DNA from: UBA4742 sp037138595 | GTDB taxonomy: Bacteria > Actinomycetota > Acidimicrobiia > Acidimicrobiales > Acidimicrobilacustridaceae | DNA: 64,000 nucleotides | Reading direction: 5' to 3' | Assembly: GCA_037138595.1 (NCBI GenBank) | Contig: JBAXIB010000002.1 | Coordinates: forward strand, 90,392-154,391 | Shown: piece by piece, positions 19,208-27,888 of the stretch | Layout: every line of letters begins with the position of its first letter | How positions within the stretch are numbered: position 1 is the stretch's first letter | Program-made: the position numbers and the translations under genes | Notes under the pieces: model-generated | The model's database searches: none | The model's input: the letters and a program-made list of their open reading frames with translations, nothing else | What the model was told of the DNA's origin: nothing

Positions 19208-19924
19208 ATGACGGTTTGGGGTTTAGCGTTGGCGTTTGTGACGATGGCTGCCGGCACACTTGTCGGTGGCACGGTTGGATTCGGCACCAACTTGGTTGCC
19301 GCACCAATCCTTGCCTTGATTAATCCCGAACTCGTTCCGGTTCCAATCATCTTGGCATCTGGAGTTTTCAACCTGCTGGTCGCTAGACGCGACCGGGGGA
19401 TTCATCCGTGGCACGAAATTCGCTGGCCCCTTGTCGGATTAGTCCCCGCCAGCATTGTCGGTGCTGCCACTGTCGCAGTGATCGACCAACGCGAACTCAG
19501 TATCATGTTCGCGGTCCTTGTGTTGCTCGCCGTCGCCTTGAGCGTCTCGGGCCTCCATCCGCCACCTTCGCGCCATGCGCTAGCCGTTGCCGGAATGTGT
19601 TCCGGTTTCATGGGTACGACTGCCGGCATCGGCGGGCCACCTATCGCCTTGATGTTTCAGCACCACCATGGTCAGCAAATTCGCGCGTCGCTGTCACGAT
19701 TTTTCGGAATCAGTTCGGTCGTGGCGATTATTCCGCTTGCGGCGTTCGGGCAGGTCCACATCGCTGATCTTGCGCGCGCCGCCGTCTTGATCCCTGGCGG
19801 ATTGTTCGGATTCGTACTTTCGCAACACGCGGCAAGGCGCATTGACCATGGCGTCGCTCGCCGGGCCGTCTTGCTGGTCTCAGGTGCTTCGGCTTGTGTG
19901 GTGCTACTTCGGGCACTCACCTAG
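19208..19924 (+). CDS. TauE/SafE family permease
   Basis: The 238-residue hydrophobic protein has repeated helix pairs of the TauE/SafE type, with GTLVGGTVGFGTNLVAAPIL near the N-terminus and the internal repeat GTTAGIGGPPIALMFQHH. Members have been linked to export of sulfite, sulfoacetate or other organic anions. The sequence alone does not give the substrate. It begins 38 bases after the ABC pair on the same strand, so it may be in the same unit. An SsuD-like enzyme, whose reaction releases sulfite, lies close by on the other strand. Confidence 0.82.
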   Translation: MTVWGLALAFVTMAAGTLVGGTVGFGTNLVAAPILALINPELVPVPIILASGVFNLLVARRDRGIHPWHEIRWPLVGLVPASIVGAATVAVIDQRELSIMFAVLVLLAVALSVSGLHPPPSRHALAVAGMCSGFMGTTAGIGGPPIALMFQHHHGQQIRASLSRFFGISSVVAIIPLAAFGQVHIADLARAAVLIPGGLFGFVLSQHAARRIDHGVARRAVLLVSGASACVVLLRALT

Positions 19925-19952
19925 GCGAACCGATGCCAACAACACGAGCGTT

Positions 19953-20438
19953 TCAGGAACCCGCTTCGTCGGCGAGCACCGTTTCGATGCGTTCTAATGT
20001 TGCAGCCATATTTCGCCGAGTCGACTCACGCAGGCGCCGCACCATTGGCTTGCCAAGGGCTGCCTCTTGGGAAATATCCCAGCTTTCGCGCACTCGAGTT
20101 CCGCCGTCGACGGGTTCAAGTTCGTAGCGCCAAATGCGGCCGGCCACGAACCGACCAAGTGGAGTTGGTCCCCTCGTTTGCCACGCGAGCAGTCGGTCCT
20201 TTTCGTATTCGACCACGGTGTTCACCATCGAGTAGGGAATGCCCAAACGCATTGACATTCCAAACTGGCTCCCCAGAACCAACTCTTGGGAAGGTCCCTT
20301 TGCTTCGACCACGGTGCCGGATCCATCAACATCGCGATGCCGCGCCGGGTCAGCGATCAAGGCAAAAATCGCCTCGGCAGGTGCGGGGATAATTCGTTCG
20401 ACAGTCTCAATGTCTGCTGATTCGCTCATGGCGTGCAT
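19953..20438 (-). CDS. SRPBCC family protein (START-like)
   Basis: The 161-residue protein begins with the typical polyketide-cyclase/START opening IETVERIIPAPAEAIFALIADP and ends with an amphipathic helix (TRRNMAATLERIETVL). This is the helix-grip fold that binds hydrophobic ligands. No catalytic residues can be assigned. A start at the internal ATG (20429) is also possible. It converges with the TauE-like gene and lies downstream of the SsuD-like gene on the same strand. Confidence 0.75.
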   Translation of the reverse strand: MHAMSESADIETVERIIPAPAEAIFALIADPARHRDVDGSGTVVEAKGPSQELVLGSQFGMSMRLGIPYSMVNTVVEYEKDRLLAWQTRGPTPLGRFVAGRIWRYELEPVDGGTRVRESWDISQEAALGKPMVRRLRESTRRNMAATLERIETVLADEAGS

Positions 20439-20489
20439 GGTAGCGAGCCAGAACCCGCTTGCGAGTACCAGAGCTAACGGTTCAGGGAA

Positions 20490-21608
20490 TCAGCGAAATG
20501 TGGCACGCTCCGCCGATGCCACCGGCACAGGTGGACCATCAAGCAGACCGCGTTTGCGTAAACGTGGCATCACGCCTTCGCCAAACCAGTACGCCTCTTC
20601 GAGGTGGGGGTATCCCGACAAGATGAACTCGTCGAATCCCATGTCGTGATAGGTGCTAATCACCTCGGCAACTTCGTCATGACTGCCGACGATCGCCGTT
20701 CCCGCACCACCACGAACAAGGCCGACACCAGCCCAAATATGAGGAGCGATCTCTAATGAATCACGATCGCGACGACCGTCGTGAAGCGAAGCCATCCGCT
20801 GCTGTCCCACCGACTGCGTCGATGAGAAATCAGCTCGAGCAGCAGCAATTGCTTCATCGGGAACCGATGCAAGCAATCGACTTGCCTCTGCCCATGCATG
20901 TTCTGAACTCTCGCGGGTGATGACATGAAATCGAATGCCGAAACGAAGCTTTCGACCGTAGGCTGCCGCCAAGGACGCAACTCGACTCACGCGTTCACGC
21001 ACCATTTCGGGTGGCTCACCCCAGGCCAAATACACATCGACATGTTGCGCGGCGACCTGCTCAGCTGCACTCGATGCGCCACCAAAATAGACCTCGGGAA
21101 TCGGATTCGGAATCGAACGCGTGGTGGCGTCGCTGACGCGGTAATGCTCACCGGTATACGAGAACGGCTCACCGGACCACGCTCCGCGCATGACCTCGAT
21201 GAACTCTGCCGTGCGTTCATAACGCGCATCGTGATCGAGCCAATCGCCGAATCGAGCCAGCTCATGGGTATCCGCGCCGGTCACGACATTGAGCAAGAGT
21301 CGATCGCCCGACATCCGCTGATACGTGGAAGCCATCTGTGCGGCCAACGTGGGCGACAAAAATCCGGGACGAAAGGCGACCAAGAACTTGATCCGCTCGG
21401 TCTCTCCCAACAACGCTGCAGTCATTAGCCACGCGTCCTCACACGCGGTGCCAGTTGGTGTCAACATTGCGTGATACCCGAGTTGTTCGGCGGCGCGAGC
21501 CACGGTCGCAAGGTAAGCAAGCGTTGGCTCGCGATGGTGAGAATCTTGGCCAATCCCGACCAGGTCACGACTATCGCCGCCGGTAGGCAGAAACCAATGA
21601 ATCTTCAT
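20490..21608 (-). CDS. SsuD-like FMNH2-dependent alkanesulfonate monooxygenase (LLM fold)
   Basis: With the ATG at 21608 the protein has 372 residues and begins MKIHWFLPTGGDSRDL. Motifs match SsuD: a YHAMLTPTGTACEDAW region, RPGFLSPTLAAQMASTYQRMSGDRLLLNVVTG, and HYRV after the LLM insertion. SsuD releases sulfite from alkanesulfonates using reduced flavin. No SsuE reductase or sulfonate ABC transporter is next to it, so another LLM substrate remains possible. The frame opens further upstream, but that stretch is not conserved-looking and would overlap the divergent dehydrogenase gene. Confidence 0.8.
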   Translation of the reverse strand: MKIHWFLPTGGDSRDLVGIGQDSHHREPTLAYLATVARAAEQLGYHAMLTPTGTACEDAWLMTAALLGETERIKFLVAFRPGFLSPTLAAQMASTYQRMSGDRLLLNVVTGADTHELARFGDWLDHDARYERTAEFIEVMRGAWSGEPFSYTGEHYRVSDATTRSIPNPIPEVYFGGASSAAEQVAAQHVDVYLAWGEPPEMVRERVSRVASLAAAYGRKLRFGIRFHVITRESSEHAWAEASRLLASVPDEAIAAARADFSSTQSVGQQRMASLHDGRRDRDSLEIAPHIWAGVGLVRGGAGTAIVGSHDEVAEVISTYHDMGFDEFILSGYPHLEEAYWFGEGVMPRLRKRGLLDGPPVPVASAERATFR

Positions 21609-21666
21609 CAGGTCGCTAGTGTCGCGCAGCAATGGTCCCCGCGCGTAGGGAACCAAAAGGGGAACC

Positions 21667-22761
21667 ATGCCAACCAATGTCCGGGCCGTCGTTGCTCGAT
21701 CAGTCAATAGTCCGGTCACCGTTGAGGAAATTGTCGTTCCCGATCCCGGGCCCGGCGAAGTCACTGTCGATGTCCATGCGTGCGGCGTCTGCCATACCGA
21801 CTTGCATTACCGCGACGGCGCAATCAATGACGAATTTCCATTCCTCCTCGGCCATGAGGCGGCCGGAGTCATCGACGCAGTTGGGTCCGGCGTGACCGAC
21901 GTCGCTCCGGGCGATTTCGTTGTCCTGAATTGGCGGGCAGTATGCGGGGTGTGTCGGGCCTGTCGTAAGGGCAAGCCACACCTGTGCTTCGCTACCCATA
22001 ACGCAATCCAGAAGATGACACTTCTTGATGGAACCGAGTTGACCCCCGCGTTGGGTATCGGAGCATTTGCTGAAAAAACCCTTGTAGCGGCGGGCCAAGC
22101 CACCAAAGTCAATCCCGCGATAGACCCAGCAGCAGCCGGCCTCATCGGCTGTGGCGTCATGGCTGGTTTTGGTGCGGCGATCAATACCGGTGGGATTGGT
22201 CCCGGAGATTCGATCGCCGTATTCGGATGCGGTGGGGTGGGCGATGCAGCAATTGCAGGGGCGGCGTTGGTTGGCGCAAACCCGATTATTGCGGTCGACG
22301 TTGACCCCACCAAGTTGGCATGGGCCATGCAATTCGGGGCAACACACACGGTCAACGCGTCGAAGGTTGACCCCGTTGAAGCGATCCGAGCACTTACCGA
22401 CGGATTCGGTGCCGATGTTTGCATCGAGGCTGTAGGTAACCCTGCGGTGCTCAAGCAAGCATTCTTCGCTCGCGACTTAGCGGGAACGGTTGTCCAAGTC
22501 GGCGTACCCACGCCAGACATGGCACTTCCCGACATCCCCATGATCGAGTTCTTCGGTCGAGGTGGTGCACTCAAGCCGTCGTGGTACGGCGATTGCCTTC
22601 CAAGTCGGGATTTTCCCATGCTGGTTGAACTCAGTCTGCAAGGCCGATTTCCGCTAACCGATTTCGTGACTGAACGCATCAGCATCGACGACGTCGAGGC
22701 GGCATTTGCCATGATGTCATCAGGCGAAGTCTTGCGTTCGGTGGTCGAGTTCGATCGATGA
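21667..22761 (+). CDS. mscR: Mycothiol-dependent formaldehyde dehydrogenase / S-nitrosomycothiol reductase
   Basis: This 364-residue zinc MDR dehydrogenase has catalytic zinc ligands Cys42 (GVCHTD) and His63 (GHE), structural zinc Cys93, 96, 99 and 107, and the NAD site GCGGVG. The stretches VLNWRAVCGVCRACRKGKP, CFATHNAIQKMTL and ALGIGAFAEKTLV are characteristic of the S-(hydroxymethyl)mycothiol dehydrogenase branch (MscR, FadH, AdhE2). It would oxidise the formaldehyde-mycothiol adduct or reduce S-nitrosomycothiol in the cytoplasm. This agrees with the MshC-like gene at 7260. DUF3039 follows after 29 bases. Confidence 0.87.
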   Translation: MPTNVRAVVARSVNSPVTVEEIVVPDPGPGEVTVDVHACGVCHTDLHYRDGAINDEFPFLLGHEAAGVIDAVGSGVTDVAPGDFVVLNWRAVCGVCRACRKGKPHLCFATHNAIQKMTLLDGTELTPALGIGAFAEKTLVAAGQATKVNPAIDPAAAGLIGCGVMAGFGAAINTGGIGPGDSIAVFGCGGVGDAAIAGAALVGANPIIAVDVDPTKLAWAMQFGATHTVNASKVDPVEAIRALTDGFGADVCIEAVGNPAVLKQAFFARDLAGTVVQVGVPTPDMALPDIPMIEFFGRGGALKPSWYGDCLPSRDFPMLVELSLQGRFPLTDFVTERISIDDVEAAFAMMSSGEVLRSVVEFDR

Positions 22762-22790
22762 CTGACTAATCCGACCGGTATCGTTAAGCC

Positions 22791-23024
22791 ATGGCCCATC
22801 CTTCATCAACGTCCCATCGCCCCGAGGTCACCCACGATCCAACCCTCGGCGACGGTGACCACGAAAAGTTTGCCCACATTGTGAAAAAGAACGAACTCAC
22901 TGACGCCATGGTGTTTGGCGAGGAAATCACTGCGCTGTGCGGCAAGAAATGGGTACCGACTCGGGACCCACAAAAGTTTCCGGTGTGCCCGGCTTGTCGA
23001 GATCGCCTCTCATCAATGGCGTGA
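22791..23024 (+). CDS. DUF3039 family protein
   Basis: This small 77-residue protein matches the actinobacterial DUF3039 pattern: HEKFAHIVKKNELTDAMVFG followed by ALCGKKWVPTRDP and the Cys pair CPAC near the end. The two Cys-containing turns could bind a metal. Function is not established. It follows the mycothiol-dependent dehydrogenase on the same strand and converges with the DUF202 pair. Confidence 0.85.
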   Translation: MAHPSSTSHRPEVTHDPTLGDGDHEKFAHIVKKNELTDAMVFGEEITALCGKKWVPTRDPQKFPVCPACRDRLSSMA

Positions 23025-23046
23025 ATGCCGCCGCCGAATTGTCTTT

Positions 23047-23457
23047 TTAGCGAGACCCCAGAAAAATCACGGCGAGCCCGGCTACTCCTACCGCTACGGT
23101 TCCATAAGCCGCCGGGGAAAGATCACTCCAGGTTGCGACAGGTCGCTGACGCGTTTGATGTCCGCGACGACGATGTGCGCTCCAGCGCCCTAAGAGCCAC
23201 GTACCGATGCCAATCGTCAAAAGAATGGACCCGGCGATTGGTTCACTGGCATTTCCCGTGATTGTCGGCATCCCTCGAAACACAATAATTCCGCAGGCAA
23301 CAAGCGAGACTCCGCTTCGGGACCAAGCTAAGTCGGTTCGCTCCGCTGCAATACCCGGGTCAGGACCGACATAATTTCCGTATTCGGTGTAATCGGATTC
23401 CGAATCTCGCTCGACGCGTTCAAGCGGGTTGTGATTCGGGTGGGCTTGGTCGTTCAC
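23047..23457 (-). CDS. DUF202 family membrane protein (second of a pair)
   Basis: The gene starts at GTG 23455-23457, overlapping the stop of the preceding gene as GTGA, and codes for 136 residues beginning VNDQAHPNHN. The family signature AAERTDLAWSRSGVSLVACG precedes three hydrophobic helices. An ATG upstream in the same frame would give 230 residues, but its first part is only the off-frame shadow of the neighbouring gene. DUF202 proteins (YidH-like, SPX-associated) are small membrane proteins of poorly known function. Confidence 0.8.
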   Translation of the reverse strand: MNDQAHPNHNPLERVERDSESDYTEYGNYVGPDPGIAAERTDLAWSRSGVSLVACGIIVFRGMPTITGNASEPIAGSILLTIGIGTWLLGRWSAHRRRGHQTRQRPVATWSDLSPAAYGTVAVGVAGLAVIFLGSR

Positions 23458-23867
23458 GTCGTATTTCCAGCAAACAACACCAGGCCAAGGGCAACGATCG
23501 CCGTGATGCCAATCACAATCGCCACAAAGAATGGCAGCGGAGATTTTGGCAAGTTGCGTCGCTCCTCCATCGCTTCTTCGTTGCGCCGCCATTGCCACAG
23601 GCTGCTCAGGGCAATCACAATCCCGAGCACAATCAGCGGCACGCCAATCATCCGGCGGCCACCCGGAACCGAAAACGGAGGAAGCAACTGGGTGATTGCC
23701 AACCCAGCGGTCACTAACGCAAGCGATGTGCGGTTCCAAGCCAAAAATGTCCGCTCGTTGGCATAAGAAAACCGAACGTCGACCATTTCGTGTTCAGTAG
23801 TCGAGTCGTCCCCGTTGACTACTGACTTGTCCACCACTGGTGCATCATCAGTCGGTTCCATCACCAT
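23454..23867 (-). CDS. DUF202 family membrane protein (first of a pair)
   Basis: With the ATG at 23867 the protein is 137 residues: an acidic N-terminus, then FSYANERTFLAWNRTSLALV, the DUF202 signature, and three hydrophobic helices. An ATG two codons further in is an alternative start. The frame is open further upstream into the GluQ-like gene, but that part is a shadow. It is translationally coupled to the second DUF202 gene. Such YidG/YidH-like pairs are common and may form heteromers; no substrate is known. Confidence 0.8.
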   Translation of the reverse strand: MVMEPTDDAPVVDKSVVNGDDSTTEHEMVDVRFSYANERTFLAWNRTSLALVTAGLAITQLLPPFSVPGGRRMIGVPLIVLGIVIALSSLWQWRRNEEAMEERRNLPKSPLPFFVAIVIGITAIVALGLVLFAGNTT

Positions 23868-23940
23868 TGACCGTACCCGAACTGATGGGCCACCAACCGT
23901 GACCAGACCTGCTGAGAACCCGAAAGCGACAGCGGCAAGG

Positions 23941-24894
23941 TCAAGTGAGACGTAACGACTGCAGATCAACGATCCACGGATCACTCGGCAGGGTTGCCGG
24001 ATCGAACCGTTCGAGCAAGGTCTTCGGGGAGGCGGACTCACCCGGTTCAGCCAAATGCAGACTGGCCGCGAGATGCCCCAGCACCTGATTCGGAGACTCG
24101 CCAAGGGCCATACGATCCGAAAGCGTTACTGCGCCATTACGTTTCGCTAACCGCGTTCCATCTTGGGCCAAAGCCAGCGGCACGTGTGCGAAAATGGGCT
24201 CGGCGAGACCCAATAATCGAGCGAGATAGACCTGGCGCGGCGTCGATGCCAAGAGGTCATCACCTCGAACGACTTCCTCGACACTTTGCATCGCGTCGTC
24301 GACAATGACCGCCAAGTTGTATGCCGGAACGCCGTCATTGCGGCGCAACACCATATCGTCGACAGAAACCTCAACGACGCCGCAAAGACGATCAACCACC
24401 GAGACCAGCTCGCTATTCGCACGCAATCGAAGCGCCGGTTGGCGCCCTGATTGCTCCAAGTTCGCGCAATCCGAAGCGCTGAGTTCGCGACATGTGCCTG
24501 GATACGCGCCTTGCGGTGCGAGACCTTGCGGGGCACTCGCCGCCTCCTGGATTTCACGACGGGTGCAATAACACCGATAGGTCAATCCGTTTTCAATCAG
24601 TTGGTCGATTGCATCGTGATAGGCCAAGACATTGTCCCGCTGGTGGAACGCTGCGCCATCCCAGTCAAGGCCAAGAGTGCGCAAATCGTCGAGTTGGCGC
24701 GAGGCGACTCCCGGTCGATCCGAATCTGGAACGAGGTCATCAATGCGTAAGTAAAAAGCCGAATTCGATGACCGAGCAAACAGCCAAGCTGCTAGTGCAG
24801 TTCGCAGATTACCGAGGTGTAAATCGCCAGATGGCGTGGGAGCAAAACGACCGGCAGGCATCAACCATGATCGTGTCACGGGAACGACCGCCAT
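23941..24894 (-). CDS. gluQ: Glutamyl-Q tRNA(Asp) synthetase-like protein
   Basis: This truncated glutamyl-tRNA-synthetase-like protein of about 317 residues has the catalytic core only. Features are RFAPTPSGDLHLGN (the HIGH region), a zinc motif beginning CYCTRR with a later Tyr and Cys (AYPGTC), and LAKRNGAV in the KMSKS position. Lacking an anticodon-binding domain, it should attach Glu to the queuosine of tRNA-Asp rather than charge a tRNA end. Start is at 24894 or at the ATG 24861; a longer frame to 25152 would run over the divergent argJ. It is divergent from argJ. Confidence 0.87.
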   Translation of the reverse strand: MAVVPVTRSWLMPAGRFAPTPSGDLHLGNLRTALAAWLFARSSNSAFYLRIDDLVPDSDRPGVASRQLDDLRTLGLDWDGAAFHQRDNVLAYHDAIDQLIENGLTYRCYCTRREIQEAASAPQGLAPQGAYPGTCRELSASDCANLEQSGRQPALRLRANSELVSVVDRLCGVVEVSVDDMVLRRNDGVPAYNLAVIVDDAMQSVEEVVRGDDLLASTPRQVYLARLLGLAEPIFAHVPLALAQDGTRLAKRNGAVTLSDRMALGESPNQVLGHLAASLHLAEPGESASPKTLLERFDPATLPSDPWIVDLQSLRLT

Positions 24895-24972
24895 GCTCGA
24901 AACGACACGGTGAGAGGCCACACATGACCTGCCATGTTCCCGCTTGCGCAATTCCCATGAGACAATCGGGCC

Positions 24973-26139
24973 ATGACGACACTCCCCCGCGGCTTCCATG
25001 CCCATGTTGCGTCGATCGGCATTAAGGACAGCACTGATGATTTCCTGGTCCTTGCGTCGGACCAGCCGTGCTCGGCGGCTGCGGTGTTTACCCGAAGTCG
25101 ATTTGCGGGGCCGAGTGTTGACCTCAGCCGGTCCAATGTGGCAAACGGGCAATTACAGGCATTCACCGTTTTGTCCAAGAATGCGAACGTGGCGACAGGC
25201 GAGCCTGGCTTGGCAGATGCCCATGAGATCGTCGCAGCGGTGGCTGATGCGGTTGGCACTTCAAACGACAACGTGCTCATTGCGTCTACGGGCGTAATCG
25301 GGCGGCGCTATCCAATGGAAAAGATTCGCGACCACCTGACCACGCTGCGCTTTCCATTCGACGGAACTGATGCCGAATCAGCGGCTCAAGCGATCATGAC
25401 GACCGACACGGTGCCAAAGATTGCGTCGTCGACCGTAACAACGGTCACTGGTTCGAGTGCTTCGATTGTTGGGATCGCCAAAGGTGTCGGGATGATCGAA
25501 CCTGACATGGCGACCCTGATTACGCTTTTTTGCACAGATGCCGATGTTGCATCGGCCGACCTAGACGTACTCTTCCGTCGCGTCATGGCAGTCACGTTCA
25601 ATGCATTGAGTATCGATACCGACACCTCCACAAGTGACACTGCGGCGATCATGGCCAACGGAGCGAGTGGAGCAGTTCCCCTTGTCGAATTCGAAACAGC
25701 GCTCCTTGAGGTCGCCCAGTCACTGACCCGCCAGATCGCACGAGACGGCGAGGGCGCAACCACTCTCATAGAGGTTCTCGTCGACCAAGCTCGTGACGTC
25801 GACCAAGCGAAGCGTGTCGCTAAGTCAGTTGTGAATTCTCCGTTGGTCAAAACTGCCGTTCATGGTGCCGACCCGAATTGGGGTCGCGTCGCTATGGCGA
25901 TCGGCAAATGCTCCGAGGATCTCGACATCGACCAATCGCAGGTCATCATCCGATTTGGCAGAACCGAGGTTTACCCCGTGCAACTCGACCAGCAAGGACT
26001 CGACCAACTGAGCATTTACCTCACCGGAGACGAAGTCTTGATCCACATCAGTCTGGCGGTTGGGTCAGAGTCGTTCACTGCCTACGGGTGTGACCTTTCC
26101 GATGGGTACGTACGTATAAACGCCGATTACACAACCTGA
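24973..26139 (+). CDS. argJ: ArgJ-family ornithine/glutamate N-acetyltransferase
   Basis: The 388-residue protein has the self-cleavage motif KGVGMIEPDMATL (170-182), in which cleavage before Thr181 makes the two subunits and exposes the nucleophile. It also has the oxyanion-hole region STGVIG (105-110). ArgJ transfers acetyl between N-acetylornithine and glutamate. The usual NSGNANA stretch is changed to LSKNANVATG (67-76), and no argB, argC, argD or argF is nearby. It could therefore be a paralogue with another acyl acceptor, like clavulanate-cluster OAT2. The start lies about 80 bases from the divergent GluQ gene. Confidence 0.83.
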   Translation: MTTLPRGFHAHVASIGIKDSTDDFLVLASDQPCSAAAVFTRSRFAGPSVDLSRSNVANGQLQAFTVLSKNANVATGEPGLADAHEIVAAVADAVGTSNDNVLIASTGVIGRRYPMEKIRDHLTTLRFPFDGTDAESAAQAIMTTDTVPKIASSTVTTVTGSSASIVGIAKGVGMIEPDMATLITLFCTDADVASADLDVLFRRVMAVTFNALSIDTDTSTSDTAAIMANGASGAVPLVEFETALLEVAQSLTRQIARDGEGATTLIEVLVDQARDVDQAKRVAKSVVNSPLVKTAVHGADPNWGRVAMAIGKCSEDLDIDQSQVIIRFGRTEVYPVQLDQQGLDQLSIYLTGDEVLIHISLAVGSESFTAYGCDLSDGYVRINADYTT

Positions 26140-26154
26140 AAGCTGCAATGACCA

Positions 26155-27384
26155 ATGCCTGAGTACGACGTCATCATCGTCGGAGCCGGCTTAGCTGGCC
26201 TTTCCGCCGCGATCGAGATCACCGACAGTGGCCTCAACGCATTGTTGATAGAAGCCGACTCGAGGGTCGGCGGCCGAGTCCAAACAGACGAAGTGGACGG
26301 CTATCTCCTCGACCGCGGGTTCCAAATCCTGCTAACCGCGTATCCCGAAGCCCAGCGCCTGCTCGACTTTGAGCCGCTCGATCTCATGCCGTTTGCTTCT
26401 GGCGCGTTAGTCCGTATTGACGACCAGTTCCATCCCGTCGGGGACCCATTTCGTCAACCACGAGATCTACTTGCCACCGCCCGCGCACCTATCGGAACTT
26501 GGGCTGACAAAGCTCGCATTATCGAGTTTCGTCGGAGGGTCCGTCGCCAGCCCGCGGAACAACTTTTTCATCAGCTTGATATGACTGCTCTTGAGCGGCT
26601 CCAACGGTTTGGGTTTTCGCCAACCATCATTGAACGATTCTTTCGACCTCTCGTTTCAGGAATCACCCTTGACCCCGACCTCGGTGGTTCTCGGCGACAG
26701 CTTGAATTCGTTTTTCGGATGCTCGCTGATGGCGATGCCGTCGTGCCCGCAGCGGGGATGGGTTGTATACCCGAGCAACTCGCGATGCGAATTCCGGCGA
26801 ATCAGTTTCGCTTCGATACCAAAGTTTTAGAGGTCGGCCCGCACCATGTCGTCACATCTGAAGGTGAGAGGATTTCCGCTACTGCAGTCGTCGTCGCCAC
26901 CGATGCCACGGCCGCAGCACGTTTTACCGGCATTGATGATCCAGGGTGGAACAGCGTGACGAGTGTCTGGTTCTCAGCCCCCGAACCGCCAACGGACTCA
27001 ACCGCGATCATTCTCGATGGCAGTGGAGCCGGACCGGCGGTAGACGTTGCCGTGATGAGTAACGTGAGTGCGCGTTATGCCCCACCTAATCGCGCGCTCA
27101 TTGTGGCATCAGCCTTAGCCACCGGAGACGGCATCGAGAATGCGGTACAAACACAATTACGGGGTTGGTTTGGAACATCCGTCGATGGATGGACGATGTT
27201 GCGGGCTGACCGAATCGACGCGGCACAACCTCGATTCGATATCGGTCGTGACCCATCGCTTGATTCGCAGCTTGCCTCCGGGGTGTACCTCGCTGGCGAT
27301 CACCGTCACGATCCCTCGATCCATGGCGCGCTCGCATCCGGGCATCGAACGGGTAGGGCGGTGGTTTCGCAGCTGACCCGCTAG
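26155..27384 (+). CDS. FAD-dependent amine oxidase / desaturase-like protein
   Basis: The 409-residue flavoprotein begins with the FAD Rossmann motif VIIVGAGLAGLSAAIE, followed by the Glu that binds ribose (LIEADSRVGGRVQTDE). The end contains the second FAD motif (GVYLAGDHRH). Overall it matches the NAD(P)-binding amine oxidase/phytoene-desaturase superfamily (PF01593). The substrate cannot be told. It starts 15 bases after the argJ stop, so the two may be co-transcribed, with the SnoaL gene following 21 bases later. Confidence 0.82.
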   Translation: MPEYDVIIVGAGLAGLSAAIEITDSGLNALLIEADSRVGGRVQTDEVDGYLLDRGFQILLTAYPEAQRLLDFEPLDLMPFASGALVRIDDQFHPVGDPFRQPRDLLATARAPIGTWADKARIIEFRRRVRRQPAEQLFHQLDMTALERLQRFGFSPTIIERFFRPLVSGITLDPDLGGSRRQLEFVFRMLADGDAVVPAAGMGCIPEQLAMRIPANQFRFDTKVLEVGPHHVVTSEGERISATAVVVATDATAAARFTGIDDPGWNSVTSVWFSAPEPPTDSTAIILDGSGAGPAVDVAVMSNVSARYAPPNRALIVASALATGDGIENAVQTQLRGWFGTSVDGWTMLRADRIDAAQPRFDIGRDPSLDSQLASGVYLAGDHRHDPSIHGALASGHRTGRAVVSQLTR

Positions 27385-27405
27385 TCGGTCACTACAGTTT
27401 CGATC

Positions 27406-27837
27406 ATGACCACCCGCGAAGATCACATTGCCTTGGTTGAGAAGCTTTGGGCGACCCTTTACATAGAACGTGACCTCGACGCTGTCGGAGCGATGTTTGC
27501 CGAAGATGGTCACTACGAGGATGTCCCCATCGACGATGGAGGTGCCACCGGTCCCAAGCAAATTGCGGCGCGCCTGCGAATCGGATTTGCACCAGTCAAG
27601 GGCTTCGATCATGTGATTCATCGGATGGTCGTCGATGGCGACACCGTGATCACCGAACATGCCGAGACTTGGCACTTCGATGACGAAGTGAGTGTGACGC
27701 TGCCGTTTGTTTCCGTTCAAGAAATTCGTGACGGGAAACTTGTACTTTGGCGGGACTATTCCAACATGAATACGTTGCTGGAGGGCGCTCCCGATTGGTG
27801 GATCGAACACATCATGAACCAGCCACCAATCGCATAG
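27406..27837 (+). CDS. SnoaL-like / limonene-epoxide hydrolase fold protein
   Basis: The 143-residue alpha+beta cone protein has the SnoaL/LEH pattern: ALVEKLWATLYIERDLDAVG at the N-terminus, then MFAEDGHYEDVP and a later VIHRMVVDGDTVITEH strand with VSVTLPFVSVQEIRDGKLVL. Members include epoxide hydrolases and ketosteroid isomerase-like enzymes. It closes a possible argJ-oxidoreductase-SnoaL unit and converges with the fumarase gene. Confidence 0.78.
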   Translation: MTTREDHIALVEKLWATLYIERDLDAVGAMFAEDGHYEDVPIDDGGATGPKQIAARLRIGFAPVKGFDHVIHRMVVDGDTVITEHAETWHFDDEVSVTLPFVSVQEIRDGKLVLWRDYSNMNTLLEGAPDWWIEHIMNQPPIA

Positions 27838-27888
27838 ACGCAATAGTGCTCGGTGCTAAGTCAGGACTCGTTGGTCAAGAGTTACTGG

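Noticed and set aside
23047..23739. A 230-residue minus-strand reading frame starting at an ATG near 23739
   Set aside because: Its first 90 or so residues run over the other DUF202 gene in another frame and are not protein-like; the DUF202 signature begins only after the GTG at 23457.
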